In this document: positions 1 to 10,572 of the stretch, piece after piece
Layout of the letters: each line of letters begins with the position of its first letter
Position numbering within the stretch: position 1 is the first letter of the stretch
NCBI GenBank assembly: GCA_030144725.1
Contig: JASKMD010000008.1
Span: forward strand, 6,773,153-6,837,152
Direction of reading: 5' to 3'
DNA: 64,000 nucleotides
Origin: Haematococcus lacustris
Lineage: Eukaryota > Chlorophyta > Chlorophyceae > Chlamydomonadales > Haematococcaceae
Program-made: the position numbers and the translations under genes
Notes under the pieces: model-generated
Told to the model about the DNA's origin: nothing
What the model saw: the letters and a program-made list of their open reading frames with translations, nothing else
Database searches by the model: none

Positions 1-432
1 GACTACCTAATGTAAGCTTGAGAAGTTAGGACTACAGTTGGATTTCTTGCAAGCATGAAGGGACATGGGAATAATTGGGTTGGATAATTGTTGTTGACAA
101 CCGGTTAAACAACGAGTCCAACTCTACTTTGCGCACACAACAACTACGAGCGGGACGCTCGACACTACTCGCGACTAAACATCGATGCCTTGTGAACTCG
201 CGCAATTGGGAGCGACCCTCACGCCATGCTTATGAGTGGTGCGAGCCTCGCGTTGCATATTAGTTGCTCGGAATGCCTAATATCTGTCCTTGGAAGACAC
301 AATGCTTGCCTCGAAAAGCACTCATAGCAAGGTTAGCATAGGGCTCGCCTTAGCAAACGGCTCTATCCCATCCAAAGACATAGTCGTAAGTCGTTGCCCC
401 AACACGCAGGATTTCTGACAACGCGAGGCAAG
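1..432. repeat. Subtelomere-like repeat block R1, copy 1
   Basis: The block begins GACTACCTAATGTAAGCTTG and recurs with few changes at 2361 and, more diverged at its start, near 7398. This copy runs directly into a TTAGGG tract at 433, whereas the other two continue for about 200 bp into a 21-bp minisatellite. It may extend left of the window. A 62-codon open frame inside is repeated in all copies but resembles no protein I know, so I call it noncoding. Confidence 0.75.
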
Positions 433-596
433 TAGGGTTAGGGTTAGGGTTAGGGTTAGGGTTAGGGTTAGGGTTAGGGTTAGGGTTAGGGTTAGGGTTA
501 GGGTTAGGGTTAGGGTTAGGGTTAGGGTTAGGGTTAGGGTTAGGGTTAGGGTTAGGGTTAGGGTTAGGGTTAGGGTTAGGGTTAGGGTTAGGGTTA
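433..596 (+). repeat. Interstitial telomeric repeat (TTAGGG) about 27 copies
   Basis: An uninterrupted perfect run of TTAGGG hexamers, G-rich strand on plus. The tract has sequence on both sides, so it is interstitial in this assembly. The left junction reads AAGTAGGGTTAGGG, and the third R1 copy has AAGTAGG at the equivalent site. The right junction, GGGTTACTACCATTGTG, is shared with the tracts ending at 1052 and 6587. Confidence 0.95.
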
Positions 597-1004
597 CTAC
601 CATTGTGTTACGGGTGGGGTCAAGGGGTCGCCTAAGGAACTGGCGGAACATAGAACCTAACGTACGGTCGGTCATTTCGGACGAGCGATAGTGCGTTCGA
701 TAGGCCGCACGGGTGCGGCGTAAGAACTGAGGTTGAAAACGGGGTCGTCATTGAACTTTTGCGAGATAACATCGAAAAAGGGGTCGCCTAAGGAATGTGT
801 TTTTTGAGAGTTAGAGTTTGCGAATAGGAGCGCTGGACCGAACGCTCCAAAATAGAGGGGCGATTCATCGGTCACAAAAGTTATATCTCGACCCTAACCT
901 CAACTCTAACCCTAACCTAACCCTAACCGGGGTTAATCTCCGCAACCGCTTAGTCATTTCGAGCGAGAGTAGGTGCGTTGGATGGGGCTTGCGAAGGACT
1001 TGGA
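597..1004. repeat. Telomere-adjacent spacer unit, copy 1
   Basis: The sequence starts CTACCATTGTGTTACGGGTG and is repeated at 1053 and 6588. About 295 bp in, at 891-928, lies a degenerate CCCTAA block, opposite in orientation to the TTAGGG tract on the left. It is followed by GGGGTTAATCTCCGCAACCG and ends at CTTGGAG. No gene is evident. Confidence 0.8.
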
Positions 1005-1052
1005 GGGTTAGGGTTAGGGTTAGGGTTAGGGTTAGGGTTAGGGTTAGGGTTA
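1005..1052 (+). repeat. Interstitial telomeric repeat (TTAGGG) 8 copies
   Basis: Eight perfect hexamers inserted between spacer copies 1 and 2. Where this tract sits, the other spacer copies continue from CTTGGAG into AGAGCGTGG, so the tract marks the boundary of a duplicated unit. Confidence 0.95.
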
Positions 1053-1464
1053 CTACCATTGTGTTACGGGTGGGGTAGGGGGGTCGCCTAAGGAACCTTC
1101 CGGAACATAAAACGTAACGTGCGGTCGGTCATTTCGGACGAGCGATAGTGCGTTCGATAGACCGTGCGAAGGAGACGTGCGTCTACTAGGTTTGAAACCC
1201 CGGTGTCATTGGACTTTTGCGAGAAAACATCGGAAAAGGGGTCGCCTAAGGAATGTGTTTTTTGAGAGTTAGACCTCGCGAATAGGGGCGCTGGACCGAA
1301 CGCTCCAAAATAGAGGGGCGACTTATCGGTTATCAAAAGTTAACCCTCGACCCTAACCTCGACCCCAACCCTAACCTAACCCTAACCGGGGTTAATCTCC
1401 GCAACCGCTTGGTCATTTCGAGCAAGAGTAGGTGCGTTGGATGGGGCTTGCGAAGGACTTGGAG
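1053..1464. repeat. Telomere-adjacent spacer unit, copy 2
   Basis: A near copy of the spacer at 597. It carries inverted degenerate CCCTAA motifs at 1342-1387 and ends at CTTGGAG, after which the P block follows without a telomeric tract. Confidence 0.8.
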
Positions 1465-1867
1465 AGAGCGTGGTTGACACGTCGGGTCTCATTCGACTTT
1501 TTCGAGAAAATCGCGAAAAACTGTGTTCTCTAAGGAATCGTGTAGTTTCACCGTGCGAACACGCGCGTTAGAACATGCGCAACAACAAGAGGGGGCGTAC
1601 TGAAAATGAAAGTCAGAAACCAAGTGGTCGACATGTTAGGGTCATGCGAGTCTTCCGAGAAAATCGCGATATTTTTTTACCAAGGAACCGTAGAGTTACA
1701 CCGTGCCAATACGCTCGTTAGAACAAGCGCGACAACATGAGGGAGCGTATCGCAAATGAAAATCAGAAATGAAGGGGTCGACATGTCCGGGTCTAACTTG
1801 CACCTTCCCTTGAACCGTTAATCTTAAATGAACCCCACATGAATGTTAGGCTATGCGGAAGGCCTGT
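1465..1867. repeat. Subtelomere-like repeat block P, copy 1
   Basis: This block begins AGAGCGTGGTTGACACGT and recurs at 7000-7395. It contains two partly similar halves around TTCCGAGAAAATCGCGAT and a GGGTCGACATGT motif that recurs at 1777, 2276, 4527 and 7310. Nothing in it looks coding. Confidence 0.7.
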
Positions 1868-2233
1868 GGCTCGGTCATTAGGCCAAACCTCGTACCTGAC
1901 CAGGCACGACTCTGCCTCGGTCATTAGGCCAAGCCTCGTACCTGGTCAGGCACGACCGTGGCTCGGTCATTAGGCCAAGCCTCGTACCTGGTCAGGCACG
2001 ACCGTGGCTCGGTCATTAGGCCAAGCCTCGTACCTGGTCAGGCACGACCGTGGCTTGGTCATTAGGCCAAGCCTCGTACCTGGTCAGGCACGACCGTGGC
2101 TCGATCATTAGGCCAAACCTCGTACCTGATCAGGCACGACTCTGGCTCGGTCATTAGGCCAAGCCTCGTACCTGGTCAGGCACGACCGTGGCTCGGTCAT
2201 TAGGCCAAGCCTCGTACCTGGTCAGGCACGACA
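1868..2233. repeat. 46-bp satellite array A (about 8 copies)
   Basis: Direct tandem repeats of about 46 bp with the core GGTCATTAGGCCAAGCCTCG followed by TACCTGGTCAGGCACGACC. Copies differ by scattered substitutions. There are no variable spacers, so it is a satellite and not a CRISPR array. The same monomer makes the larger array at 4600-5919. Confidence 0.9.
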
Positions 2234-2360
2234 ACATGAGGGAGCGTATTGAAAATGAAAATAAGAAATGAAGGGGTCGACATGTCCGGGTCTAACTTGC
2301 ACCTTACTTGAACCGTTTGACTAAGCTGAACCTCACATGAGTGCAAGGGCTTTGCGGTAG
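2234..2360. repeat. Partial P-block end
   Basis: This stretch repeats the P-block segment ACAACATGAGGGAGCGTATT through CTAACTTGCACC seen near 1733-1803. The 46-bp array therefore sits between two copies of this segment. Confidence 0.6.
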
Positions 2361-3018
2361 GACTACCTAATGTAAGCTTGAGAAGTTAGGACTATAATTG
2401 GATTTCTTGCAAGCATGAAGGGACATGGGAATAATTGGGTTGGACAATTGTTGTTGACAACCGGTTAAACAACGAGTTCAACTCTAGTTTGCGCACACAA
2501 CAACTACGAGCGGGACGCTCGACGCTACTCGCGACTAAACATCGATGCCTTGTGAACTCGCGCAATTGGGAGCGACCCTCACGCCATGCTTATGAGCGGT
2601 GCGAGCCTCTCGTTGCATAGTAGTTGCTCGGAATGCCTAAATATCTGTCCTTGGAAGGCACAATGCTGCCTCGAATAGCACGCACAGCAAGGTTTACATA
2701 GGGCTCGCCCTTGCAAATGGCTCTATCCCACGCCGAAGACATAGTCGTAATTTGTTGCCCCTACACGCAGGGTTTCTGACCACGCGAGGCAAGCCGATAA
2801 CAACGAAGCTCAAGGACAGCAGTAAGGCAGGCGTGGAGTTGAGCTAGGCGCGGGGTAGGCCAGCATGGTGAGTTTGTAAGGTTGCCACGCACGTTTATGT
2901 AGTGACGACAGGACGTAACTATTTGTTGTGTGCTTGTGCATGTAGGCCTCTAACCACAACACTCACAAAAGACACAACAGGTGAGACAGCCTCTTGGCCA
3001 GCCTTTAGGTTAGGCCGG
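2361..3018. repeat. Repeat block R1, copy 2 (extended)
   Basis: The start matches 1-430, then the block continues for about 200 bp through GACAGCAGTAAGGCAGGCGT and CACAACACTCACAAAAGACA into the 21-bp minisatellite. The whole arrangement recurs at 7398-8057, so block plus minisatellite were duplicated together. Confidence 0.8.
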
Positions 3019-4050
3019 CCTTGTACACCAATTGCAACACCTTGTACACCAATTGCAACACCTTGTACACCAATTGCAACACCTTGTACACCAATTGCAA
3101 CACCTTGTACACCAATTGCAACACCTTGTACACCAATTGCAACACCTTGTATGCCAATCGCAACACCTTGTACGCCAATTGCAACACCTTGTACACCAAT
3201 TGCAACACCTTGTACACCAATTGCAACACCTTGTACACCAATTGCAACACCTTGTACACCAATTGCAACACCTTGTACACCAATTGCAACACCTTGTATG
3301 CCAATCGCAACACCTTGTATGCCAATCGCAACACCTTGTACGCCAATTGCAACACCTTGTACACCAATTGCAACACCTTGGATGGCAATTGCAACACCCT
3401 GGATGGCAATTGCAACACCAACTGTAACACCTTGTACGCCAATTGCAACACCAATTGTAACACCTTGTACGCCAATTGCAACACCTTGTACGCCAATTGC
3501 AACACCTTGTACACCAATTGCAACACCTTGTATGCCAATTGCAACACCTTGTACACCAATCGCAACACCTTGTATTCCAATTGCAACACCTTGTACACCA
3601 ATTGCAACACCTTGTATGCCAATCGCAACACCTTGTACGCCAATTGCAACACCTTGTACACCAATTGCAACACCTTGTATGCCATTCGCAACACCTTGTA
3701 CGCCAATTGCAACACCTTGTACACCAATTGCAACACCTTGTACACCAATTGCAACACCTTGTACACCAATTGCAACACCTTGTACACCAATTGCAACATT
3801 TTGTACACCAATTGCAACACCTTGGATGGCAATTGCAACACCCTGGATGGCAATTGCAACACCAACTGTAACACCTTGTACGCCAATTGCAACACCAATT
3901 GTAACACCTTGTACGCCAATTGCAACACCTTGTACACCAATTGTAACACCTTATACACCAATTGCAACACCTTGTATGCCAATCGCAACACCTTGTACAC
4001 CAATTGCAACACCAATTGCAACACTTTGTACGCCAATTGCAACACCTTAT
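3019..4050. repeat. 21-bp minisatellite, first array
   Basis: About 49 tandem copies of a monomer close to CCTTGTACACCAATTGCAAC. Variants include GGATGGCAATTGC. Because 21 is a multiple of three and the monomer lacks stops, open frames run through it on both strands (TPCTPIA, NTLYTNC, QHLVHQL forward; VYKVLQL reverse). With several frames equally open and no start context or domain, I read it as noncoding satellite. Confidence 0.92.
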
Positions 4051-4599
4051 GGTTACGAAGGTTTCGCAAAGGCATTGAGCCTTGTAGGCATATCCTGGTT
4101 ACGGACCATATGGTTACGCCACTAAGGACCCTGGGCCTAACACGGCACCCATAGCCCCTGGTTGCCAATAGCAGGTGCTTCAGCAACCCACACATCTTCA
4201 CTAGCCAACTACCCTGTGAGTTGACAACAGTTGGCGTGCTCTCCCACCCCCTTCCAAACTGCCACCTCACCTCGCCAATGCTGCTTGCGCCCCACAGGTT
4301 ATCAATAATATGGCGGCAACTCAGCCACCAATATGACGGAGGTGAGCAGGCAACATGCAGGCAGCTGGCAGGCAATTGGCAGCCAGGCACACACAGTGGT
4401 GTGCCCTTTGGCGGTGGCGCTCCCTGGCTTGCAAAATGGACGCAATCAGCAACCTTTGATAACATGCCTATGGTCCACTTGGTTGAGTTGTGTTGTGATG
4501 TGCCGTAACCGTCATGTATAACATGGGTCGACATGTCCGGGTATAACTTGCACCTTCACTTGCACCATTGGACTAACCTGAACCTCATATGAATGTAAG
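4051..4599. other. Unassigned interval
   Basis: Mixed-composition sequence between the 21-bp array and the 46-bp array. The only recognisable part is the GGGTCGACATGTCCGGGT motif near 4525, shared with block P. Short open frames (up to 95 codons) have no recognisable domain. Confidence 0.4.
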
Positions 4600-5919
4600 G
4601 GCTCGGTCATTAGGCCAAGCCTCGTACTTGGTCAGGCACGATTGTGGCTCGGTCATTAGGCCAAGCCTCGTACCTGGTCAGGCACGATTGTGGCTCGGTC
4701 ATTAGGCCAAGACTCGTACCTGGTCAGGCACGACTCCGGCTCAATCATTAAGCCAAGCCTCGTACCTGGTCAGGCACGATTGTGGCTCGGTCATTAGGCC
4801 AAGACTCGTACCTGGTCAGGCACGCCAAGCCTCGTACCTGGTCAGGCACGTCTCGTGTGGCTCGGTCATTAGGCCAAGCCTCGTACCTGGTCAGGCACGA
4901 TTGTGGCTCGGTCATTAGGCCAAGACTCGTACCTGGTCAGGCACGCCAAGCCTCGTACCTGGTCAGGCACGTCTCGTGTGGCTCGGTCATTAGGCCAAGC
5001 CTCGTACCTGGTCAGGCACGATTGTGGCTCGGTCATTAGGCCAAGACTCGTACCTGGTCAGGCACGCCAAGCTTGTACCTGGTCAGGCACGTCTCGTGTG
5101 GCTCGGTCATTAGGCCAAGCCTCATACCTGGTCAGTCCCGATTGTGGCTCGGTCATTAGGCCAAGATTCGTACCTGGTCAGGCACGCCAAGCCTCGTGCC
5201 TGGTCAGGCACGTCTCGTGTGGCTCGGTCATTAGGCCAAGCCTCGTACCTGGTCAGGCACGATTGTGGCTCGGTCATTAGGCCAAGACTCGTACCTGGTC
5301 AGGCACGACTCCGGCTCGATCATTAAGCCAAGCCTCGTACCTGGTCAGGCACGATTGTGGCTCGGTCATTAGGCCAAGACTCGTACCTGGTCAGGCACGC
5401 CAAGCCTCGTACCTGGTCAGGCACGTCTCGTATGGCTCGGTCATTAGGCCAAGCCTCGTACCTGGTCAGGCACGATTGTGGCTCGGTCATTAGGCCAAGA
5501 CTCGTACCTGGTCAGGCACGCCAAGCCTCGTACCTGGTCAGGCACGTCTCGTGTGGCTCGGTCATTAGGCCAAGCCTCGTACCTGGTCAGGCCTGATTGT
5601 GGCTCGGTCATTAGGCCAAGACTCGTACCTGGTCAGGCACGCCAAGCTTGTACCTGGTCAGGCACGTCTCGTGTGGCTCGGTCATTAGGCCAAGCCTCGT
5701 ACCTGGTCAGTCCCGATTGTGGCTCGGTCATTAGGCCAAGATTCGTACCTGGTCAGGCACGCCAAGCCTCGTGCCTGGTCAGGCACGTCTCGTGTGGCTC
5801 GGTCATTAGGCCAAGCCTCGTACCTGGTCAGGCACGATTGTGGCTCGGTCATTAGGCCAAGACTCGTACCTGGTCAGGCACGACTCCGGCTCGATCATTA
5901 GGCCAAGCCTCGTACCTGG
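4600..5919. repeat. 46-bp satellite array B with higher-order structure
   Basis: The same monomer as at 1868-2233. Here a 46-bp unit and a 75-bp variant (with an extra CCAAGCCTCGTACCTGGTCA segment) form 121-bp pairs, as between 4782 and 4903. A 575-bp higher-order block is duplicated: 4782, 4903, 5144 and 5265 recur at 5357, 5478, 5719 and 5840. The short open frames are by-products of the repeat. Confidence 0.9.
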
Positions 5920-6243
5920 AAGAACCCGCACGAGGAATCCGCACGAGGAACCCGCACAAGGTACCCAGCACCGGGTACCCAACACCGGGTACCCCGCACG
6001 AAGTTCCTTGCACGAAGTACCCCGAACGAAGTACCCCGCACGTAACAACCGCACGAAGTACCTTGCACGAAGTACACCGCGCGAAGTACCCGCTCGAAGT
6101 ACCCCTCACGACGGACTCCGCACGAAGTACCCCGCTCGTAGTACCCCGCACAAAGTACCCGCACGAAGTACCCCGCACGACGGACCCCGCACGAAGTACC
6201 CCCTACGAAGAACCCCGCACGAAGTACCCGCACGCGGTACCAC
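5920..6243. repeat. Degenerate ~14-bp repeat (CGCACGAAGTACCC)
   Basis: A run of imperfect copies of CGCACGAAGTACCC with variants GGTACCC, GACGGACC and GAAGAACC. It abuts the 46-bp array at TACCTGG and ends at GCACGCGGTACC. Monomer length drifts, so this is an old or unstable minisatellite. Confidence 0.8.
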
Positions 6244-6419
6244 CCACTACATGTACATTACGATCGCGTGGCCACCCTGCGAGCAAACAAGGGGCACGGC
6301 GCAAACAACCGGCCAAACGGCCAAGCGGGCGACGCGGTCAGGCGGGCGAGGCGTGCGCATGCATCATCCCAACCCCACTTGAAAAAGGATGTAGCACTAA
6401 GGTGGGTGTAGTCACACAC
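6244..6419. other. Unassigned interval before the third telomeric tract
   Basis: About 175 bp with no recognisable gene or repeat. It ends CACACACGG and runs straight into TTAGGG repeats. Confidence 0.4.
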
Positions 6420-6587
6420 GGGTTAGGGTTAGGGTTAGGGTTAGGGTTAGGGTTAGGGTTAGGGTTAGGGTTAGGGTTAGGGTTAGGGTTAGGGTTAGGG
6501 TTAGGGTTAGGGTTAGGGTTAGGGTTAGGGTTAGGGTTAGGGTTAGGGTTAGGGTTAGGGTTAGGGTTAGGGTTAGGGTTAGGGTTA
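6420..6587 (+). repeat. Interstitial telomeric repeat (TTAGGG) 28 copies
   Basis: A perfect hexamer array in the same orientation as those at 433 and 1005, with the same right-hand junction TTACTACCATTGTG. The left flank is different, so only the right side is shared among tracts. Confidence 0.95.
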
Positions 6588-6999
6588 CTACCATTGTGTT
6601 ACGGGTGGGGTCAAGGGGTCGCCTAAGGAACCTTCCGGAACATAAAACTGAACGTGCGGTCGGTCATTTTGAACGAGCGATAGTGCGTTCGATAGACCGC
6701 ACGAAGGAGACGGCTGTTTACTAGGTTTGAACCCGGGGTGTCATTGGACTTTTGCGAGAAAACATCGAAAAAGGGGTCGCCTAAGGAATGTGTTTTTTGA
6801 GAGTTAGACCTCGCGAATAGGAGCGCTGGACCGAACGCTCCAAAATAGAGGGGCGATTTATCGGTTATCAAAAGTTAACCCTCGACCCTAACCTCGACCC
6901 TAACCCTAACCTAACCCTAACCGGGGTTAATCTCCGCAACCGTTTGGTCATTTCGAGCAAGATTAGGTGCGTTGGATGGGGCTTGCGAAGGACTTGGAG
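6588..6999. repeat. Telomere-adjacent spacer unit, copy 3
   Basis: A close match to the spacer at 1053-1464, including inverted CCCTAA motifs at 6876-6922 and the end CTTGGAG. Confidence 0.8.
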
Positions 7000-7397
7000 A
7001 GAGCGTGGTTGACACGTTGGGTGTCATTCGACTTTTTTGAGGAAATCGCGAAAAACAAGTTTCTCTAAGGAATCGTGTAGTTTAACCGTGCGAACACGCG
7101 CGCTAGAACAAGCGCGACAACAAGAGGGGGCGTACTGAAAATGAAAGTCAGAAACTAAGTGGTCGACATGTTAGGGTCTTGCGAGTCTTCCGAGAAAATC
7201 GCGATAAATTTGACTAAGCAATCGTAGAGTTACACCGTGCCAATACACTCGTAAGAACAAGCGCGACAACATGAGGGAGCGTATTGAAAATGAAAAACAG
7301 AAATGAAGGGGTCGACATGTGAGGGTCTAACTTGCACCTTACTTGAACTGTTGGACTAAGCTGAACCTCACATGAATGCAAGGGCTATGTGGAAGGC
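7000..7397. repeat. Subtelomere-like repeat block P, copy 2
   Basis: Matches 1465-1867 from AGAGCGTGGTTGACACGT through GGGTCGACATGT. It lacks the inserted 46-bp satellite and leads directly into R1 copy 3. Confidence 0.75.
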
Positions 7398-8057
7398 CTA
7401 CTTCGTAAGCTAGGCTTGGCAAGTTAGGAGTAGAATTGGATTTCGTGCAAGCATGAAGTGACATGGGAATAATTGGGTTGGACAATTGTTGTTGACAACC
7501 GGTTGAAGAACGAGTCCAACTCGAGTTGGCGCACACAACAACTACGAGCGGGACGCTCGACAATACTCGCGACTAAACATCGATGCCTTGTGCACTCGCG
7601 CAACTTAGAGCGACCCTTACGCCATGCTCATGAGAGGTGCGAGCCTCGCGTTGCATTTTAGTTGCTCGGAACGCCTAATATCTGTCCTTGGAAGGCACAA
7701 TGCCTGCCTCGAATAGCACGCATAGGAAGGTTTACATAGGGCTCGCCTCAGCGAACGGCTCTATCCCACGTTGAAGACATTGTCGTGATTCGTTGCCCCT
7801 ACACGCAGGATTTCTGACCACGCGAGCCAAGTAGGTAACGACGAAGCTCAAGGACAGCAGGAAGGCAAGCGTGGAGCTCAGCTAGGCGCGGGGTGGGGCA
7901 GCATGGTGAGTCGATTAGGTTGCCACGCATGTTTATGTGGTGACGAAAGGCCGTAACTATGTTGTTGTGTGCTTGTGCCTTCAGGCCTCTAACCACAACA
8001 CTCACAAAAGACACAACAGGTAAGACAGCCTCTTGGCCAGCCTTTAGGTTAGGCCGA
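7398..8057. repeat. Repeat block R1, copy 3 (extended)
   Basis: Matches 2361-3018 over its whole length with scattered changes, and likewise ends at the start of a 21-bp array. At about 7830 it preserves the AAGTAGGTAACGACG site at which copy 1 switches to telomeric repeat. Confidence 0.8.
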
Positions 8058-9767
8058 CCTTGTACGCCAACCGCAACACCTTGTACACCAATTGCAACAC
8101 CGTGTACACCAATTGCCACACCGTGTATGCCACTTGCAACACCTTGCACACCAATTGCCACACCGTGTATGCCACTTGCAACACCTTGCACACCAATTGC
8201 AACACCGTGTACACCAATTGCCACACCGTGTATGCCACTTGCAACACCTTGCACACCAATTGCAACACCGTGTACACCAATTGCCACACATTGTACACCA
8301 ATTGCAACACATTGTACACCAATTGCAACACGAACCGCAACACCTTGTACACCAATTGCAACACCAACCGCAACACCTTGTATACCAGTAGCAACACCTT
8401 GTATGCCAATTGCAACACCAACCGCAACACCTTGTATACCAATTGCAACACCTTGTACGCCAATTGCAACACCAACCGCAACACCTTGTACACCAATTGC
8501 AACACCTTGTATGCCAATTGCAACACCAACTGCAACACCTTGTACACCAATTGCAACACCTTGTATGCCAATTGCAACACCAACTGCAACACCTTGTACA
8601 CCAACTGCAACACCTTGTATGCCAATTGCAACACCAACTGCAACACCTTGTACGCCAATTGCAACACCAACCGCAACACCTTGTACGCCAATTGCAACAC
8701 CAACCGCAACACCTTGTATACCAATTGCAACACCAACCGCAACACCTTGTACACCAATTGCAACACCAACCGCAACACCTTGTATACCAGTAGCAACACC
8801 TTGTATGCCAATTGCAACACCAACCGCAACACCTTGTATACCAATTGCAACACCTTGTACGCCAATTGCAACACCAACCGCAACACCTTGTACACCAATT
8901 GCAACACCTTGTATGCCAATTGCAACACCAACTGCAACACCTTGTACACCAATTGCAACACCTTGTATGCCAATTGCAACACCAACTGCAACACCTTGTA
9001 CACCAACTGCAACACCTTGTATGCCAATTGCAACACCAACTGCAACACCTTGTACGCCAATTGCAACACCAACCGCAACACCTTGTACGCCAATTGCAAC
9101 ACCAACCGCAACACCTTGTATACCAATTGCAACACCAACCGCAACACCTTGTACACCAATTGCAACACCAACCGCAACACCTTGTATACCAGTAGCAACA
9201 CCTTGTATGCCAATTGCAACACCAACCGCAACACCTTGTATACCAATTGCAACACCTTGTACGCCAATTGCAACACCAACCGCAACACCTTGTACACCAA
9301 TTGCAACACCTTGTATGCCAATTGCAACACCAACTGCAACACCTTGTACACCAATTGCAACACCTTGTAAACCAATTGCAACACCAACCGCAACACCTTG
9401 TACACCAATTGCAACACCTTGTATGCCAATTGCAACACCAACTGCAACACCTTGTACACCAACTGCAACACCTTGTATGCCAATTGCAACACCAACTGCA
9501 ACACCTTGTACGCCAATTGCAACACCAACCGCAACACCTTGTACGCCAATTGCAACACCAACCGCAACACCTTGTACATCAATTGCAACACCAACCGCAA
9601 CACCTTGTACGCCAATTGCAACACCAACCGCACCACCTTGTATACCAATTGCAACAATAACCGCAACACCTTGTACACCAATTGCAACACCAACCGCAAC
9701 ACCTTGTACGCCAATTGCAACACCAACCGCAACACCTTGTATGCCAATTGCAACACCAACCGCAACA
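8058..9767. repeat. 21-bp minisatellite, second array with 402-bp higher-order repeat
   Basis: Same monomer family as 3019-4050, with shortened ACCAACCGCAACACC monomers interspersed. A 402-bp higher-order unit is evident: the patterns at 8410, 8812 and 9214 are near identical. A minor early part (8100-8330) uses the variant ATTGCCACACCGTGTATG. The array is interrupted by the N gap, so its true length is unknown. Long open frames on both strands are artefacts of the period. Confidence 0.92.
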
Positions 9768-10267
9768 NNNNNNNNNNNNNNNNNNNNNNNNNNNNNNNNN
9801 NNNNNNNNNNNNNNNNNNNNNNNNNNNNNNNNNNNNNNNNNNNNNNNNNNNNNNNNNNNNNNNNNNNNNNNNNNNNNNNNNNNNNNNNNNNNNNNNNNNN
9901 NNNNNNNNNNNNNNNNNNNNNNNNNNNNNNNNNNNNNNNNNNNNNNNNNNNNNNNNNNNNNNNNNNNNNNNNNNNNNNNNNNNNNNNNNNNNNNNNNNNN
10001 NNNNNNNNNNNNNNNNNNNNNNNNNNNNNNNNNNNNNNNNNNNNNNNNNNNNNNNNNNNNNNNNNNNNNNNNNNNNNNNNNNNNNNNNNNNNNNNNNNNN
10101 NNNNNNNNNNNNNNNNNNNNNNNNNNNNNNNNNNNNNNNNNNNNNNNNNNNNNNNNNNNNNNNNNNNNNNNNNNNNNNNNNNNNNNNNNNNNNNNNNNNN
10201 NNNNNNNNNNNNNNNNNNNNNNNNNNNNNNNNNNNNNNNNNNNNNNNNNNNNNNNNNNNNNNNNNNN
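9768..10267. other. Assembly gap (500 N)
   Basis: Exactly 500 unknown bases inside the 21-bp minisatellite. This is the usual size for a placeholder of unknown length. Confidence 0.99.
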
Positions 10268-10572
10268 CCCAACCTAGTAGGTGGCATGCAAAAAGTCCCA
10301 GCCAGTGATGAGCTATGGCCCGTGTTCCAGGACCCTGTACAGGTTCCTGGCGTCATCATGGTCGTAGGACCCTGTACAGGGTCCTGCCGACCCTGTACAG
10401 GGTCCTGTGTACCCTATGAGTGTTGATATTATAATCATTCTTTGCATCCCTATGTGATAGAAACCTGTTAGGATCCTACATAGCCGGTGGTTGGTCATGT
10501 TGACCTTGTTTTGATGCTTTCGACCATGTGTGCCAGGACCCTGTACAGGGTCCTACGATGAGTGTCTTTCTA
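10268..10572. repeat. Interval with dispersed 20-bp palindromes
   Basis: The perfect palindrome AGGACCCTGTACAGGGTCCT occurs at 10366-10385 and 10535-10554. A shorter copy lies at 10389-10404 and a one-mismatch copy near 10329. The remainder is unassigned, with no gene. Confidence 0.8.

Noticed and set aside
1868..2233. CRISPR-like direct repeats
   Set aside because: Monomers are contiguous with no unique spacers, and the context is eukaryotic satellite DNA.
2902..4534. Long open frames (up to 509 codons) on both strands over the 21-bp array, with TPCTPIA, NTLYTNC or VYKVLQL repeats
   Set aside because: A 21-bp monomer without stops leaves several frames open at once. There is no domain or unique N-terminus to favour one.
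7959..10359. 772- and 771-codon frames across the second 21-bp array and the N gap
   Set aside because: Same cause, and a third of the length is unknown bases.
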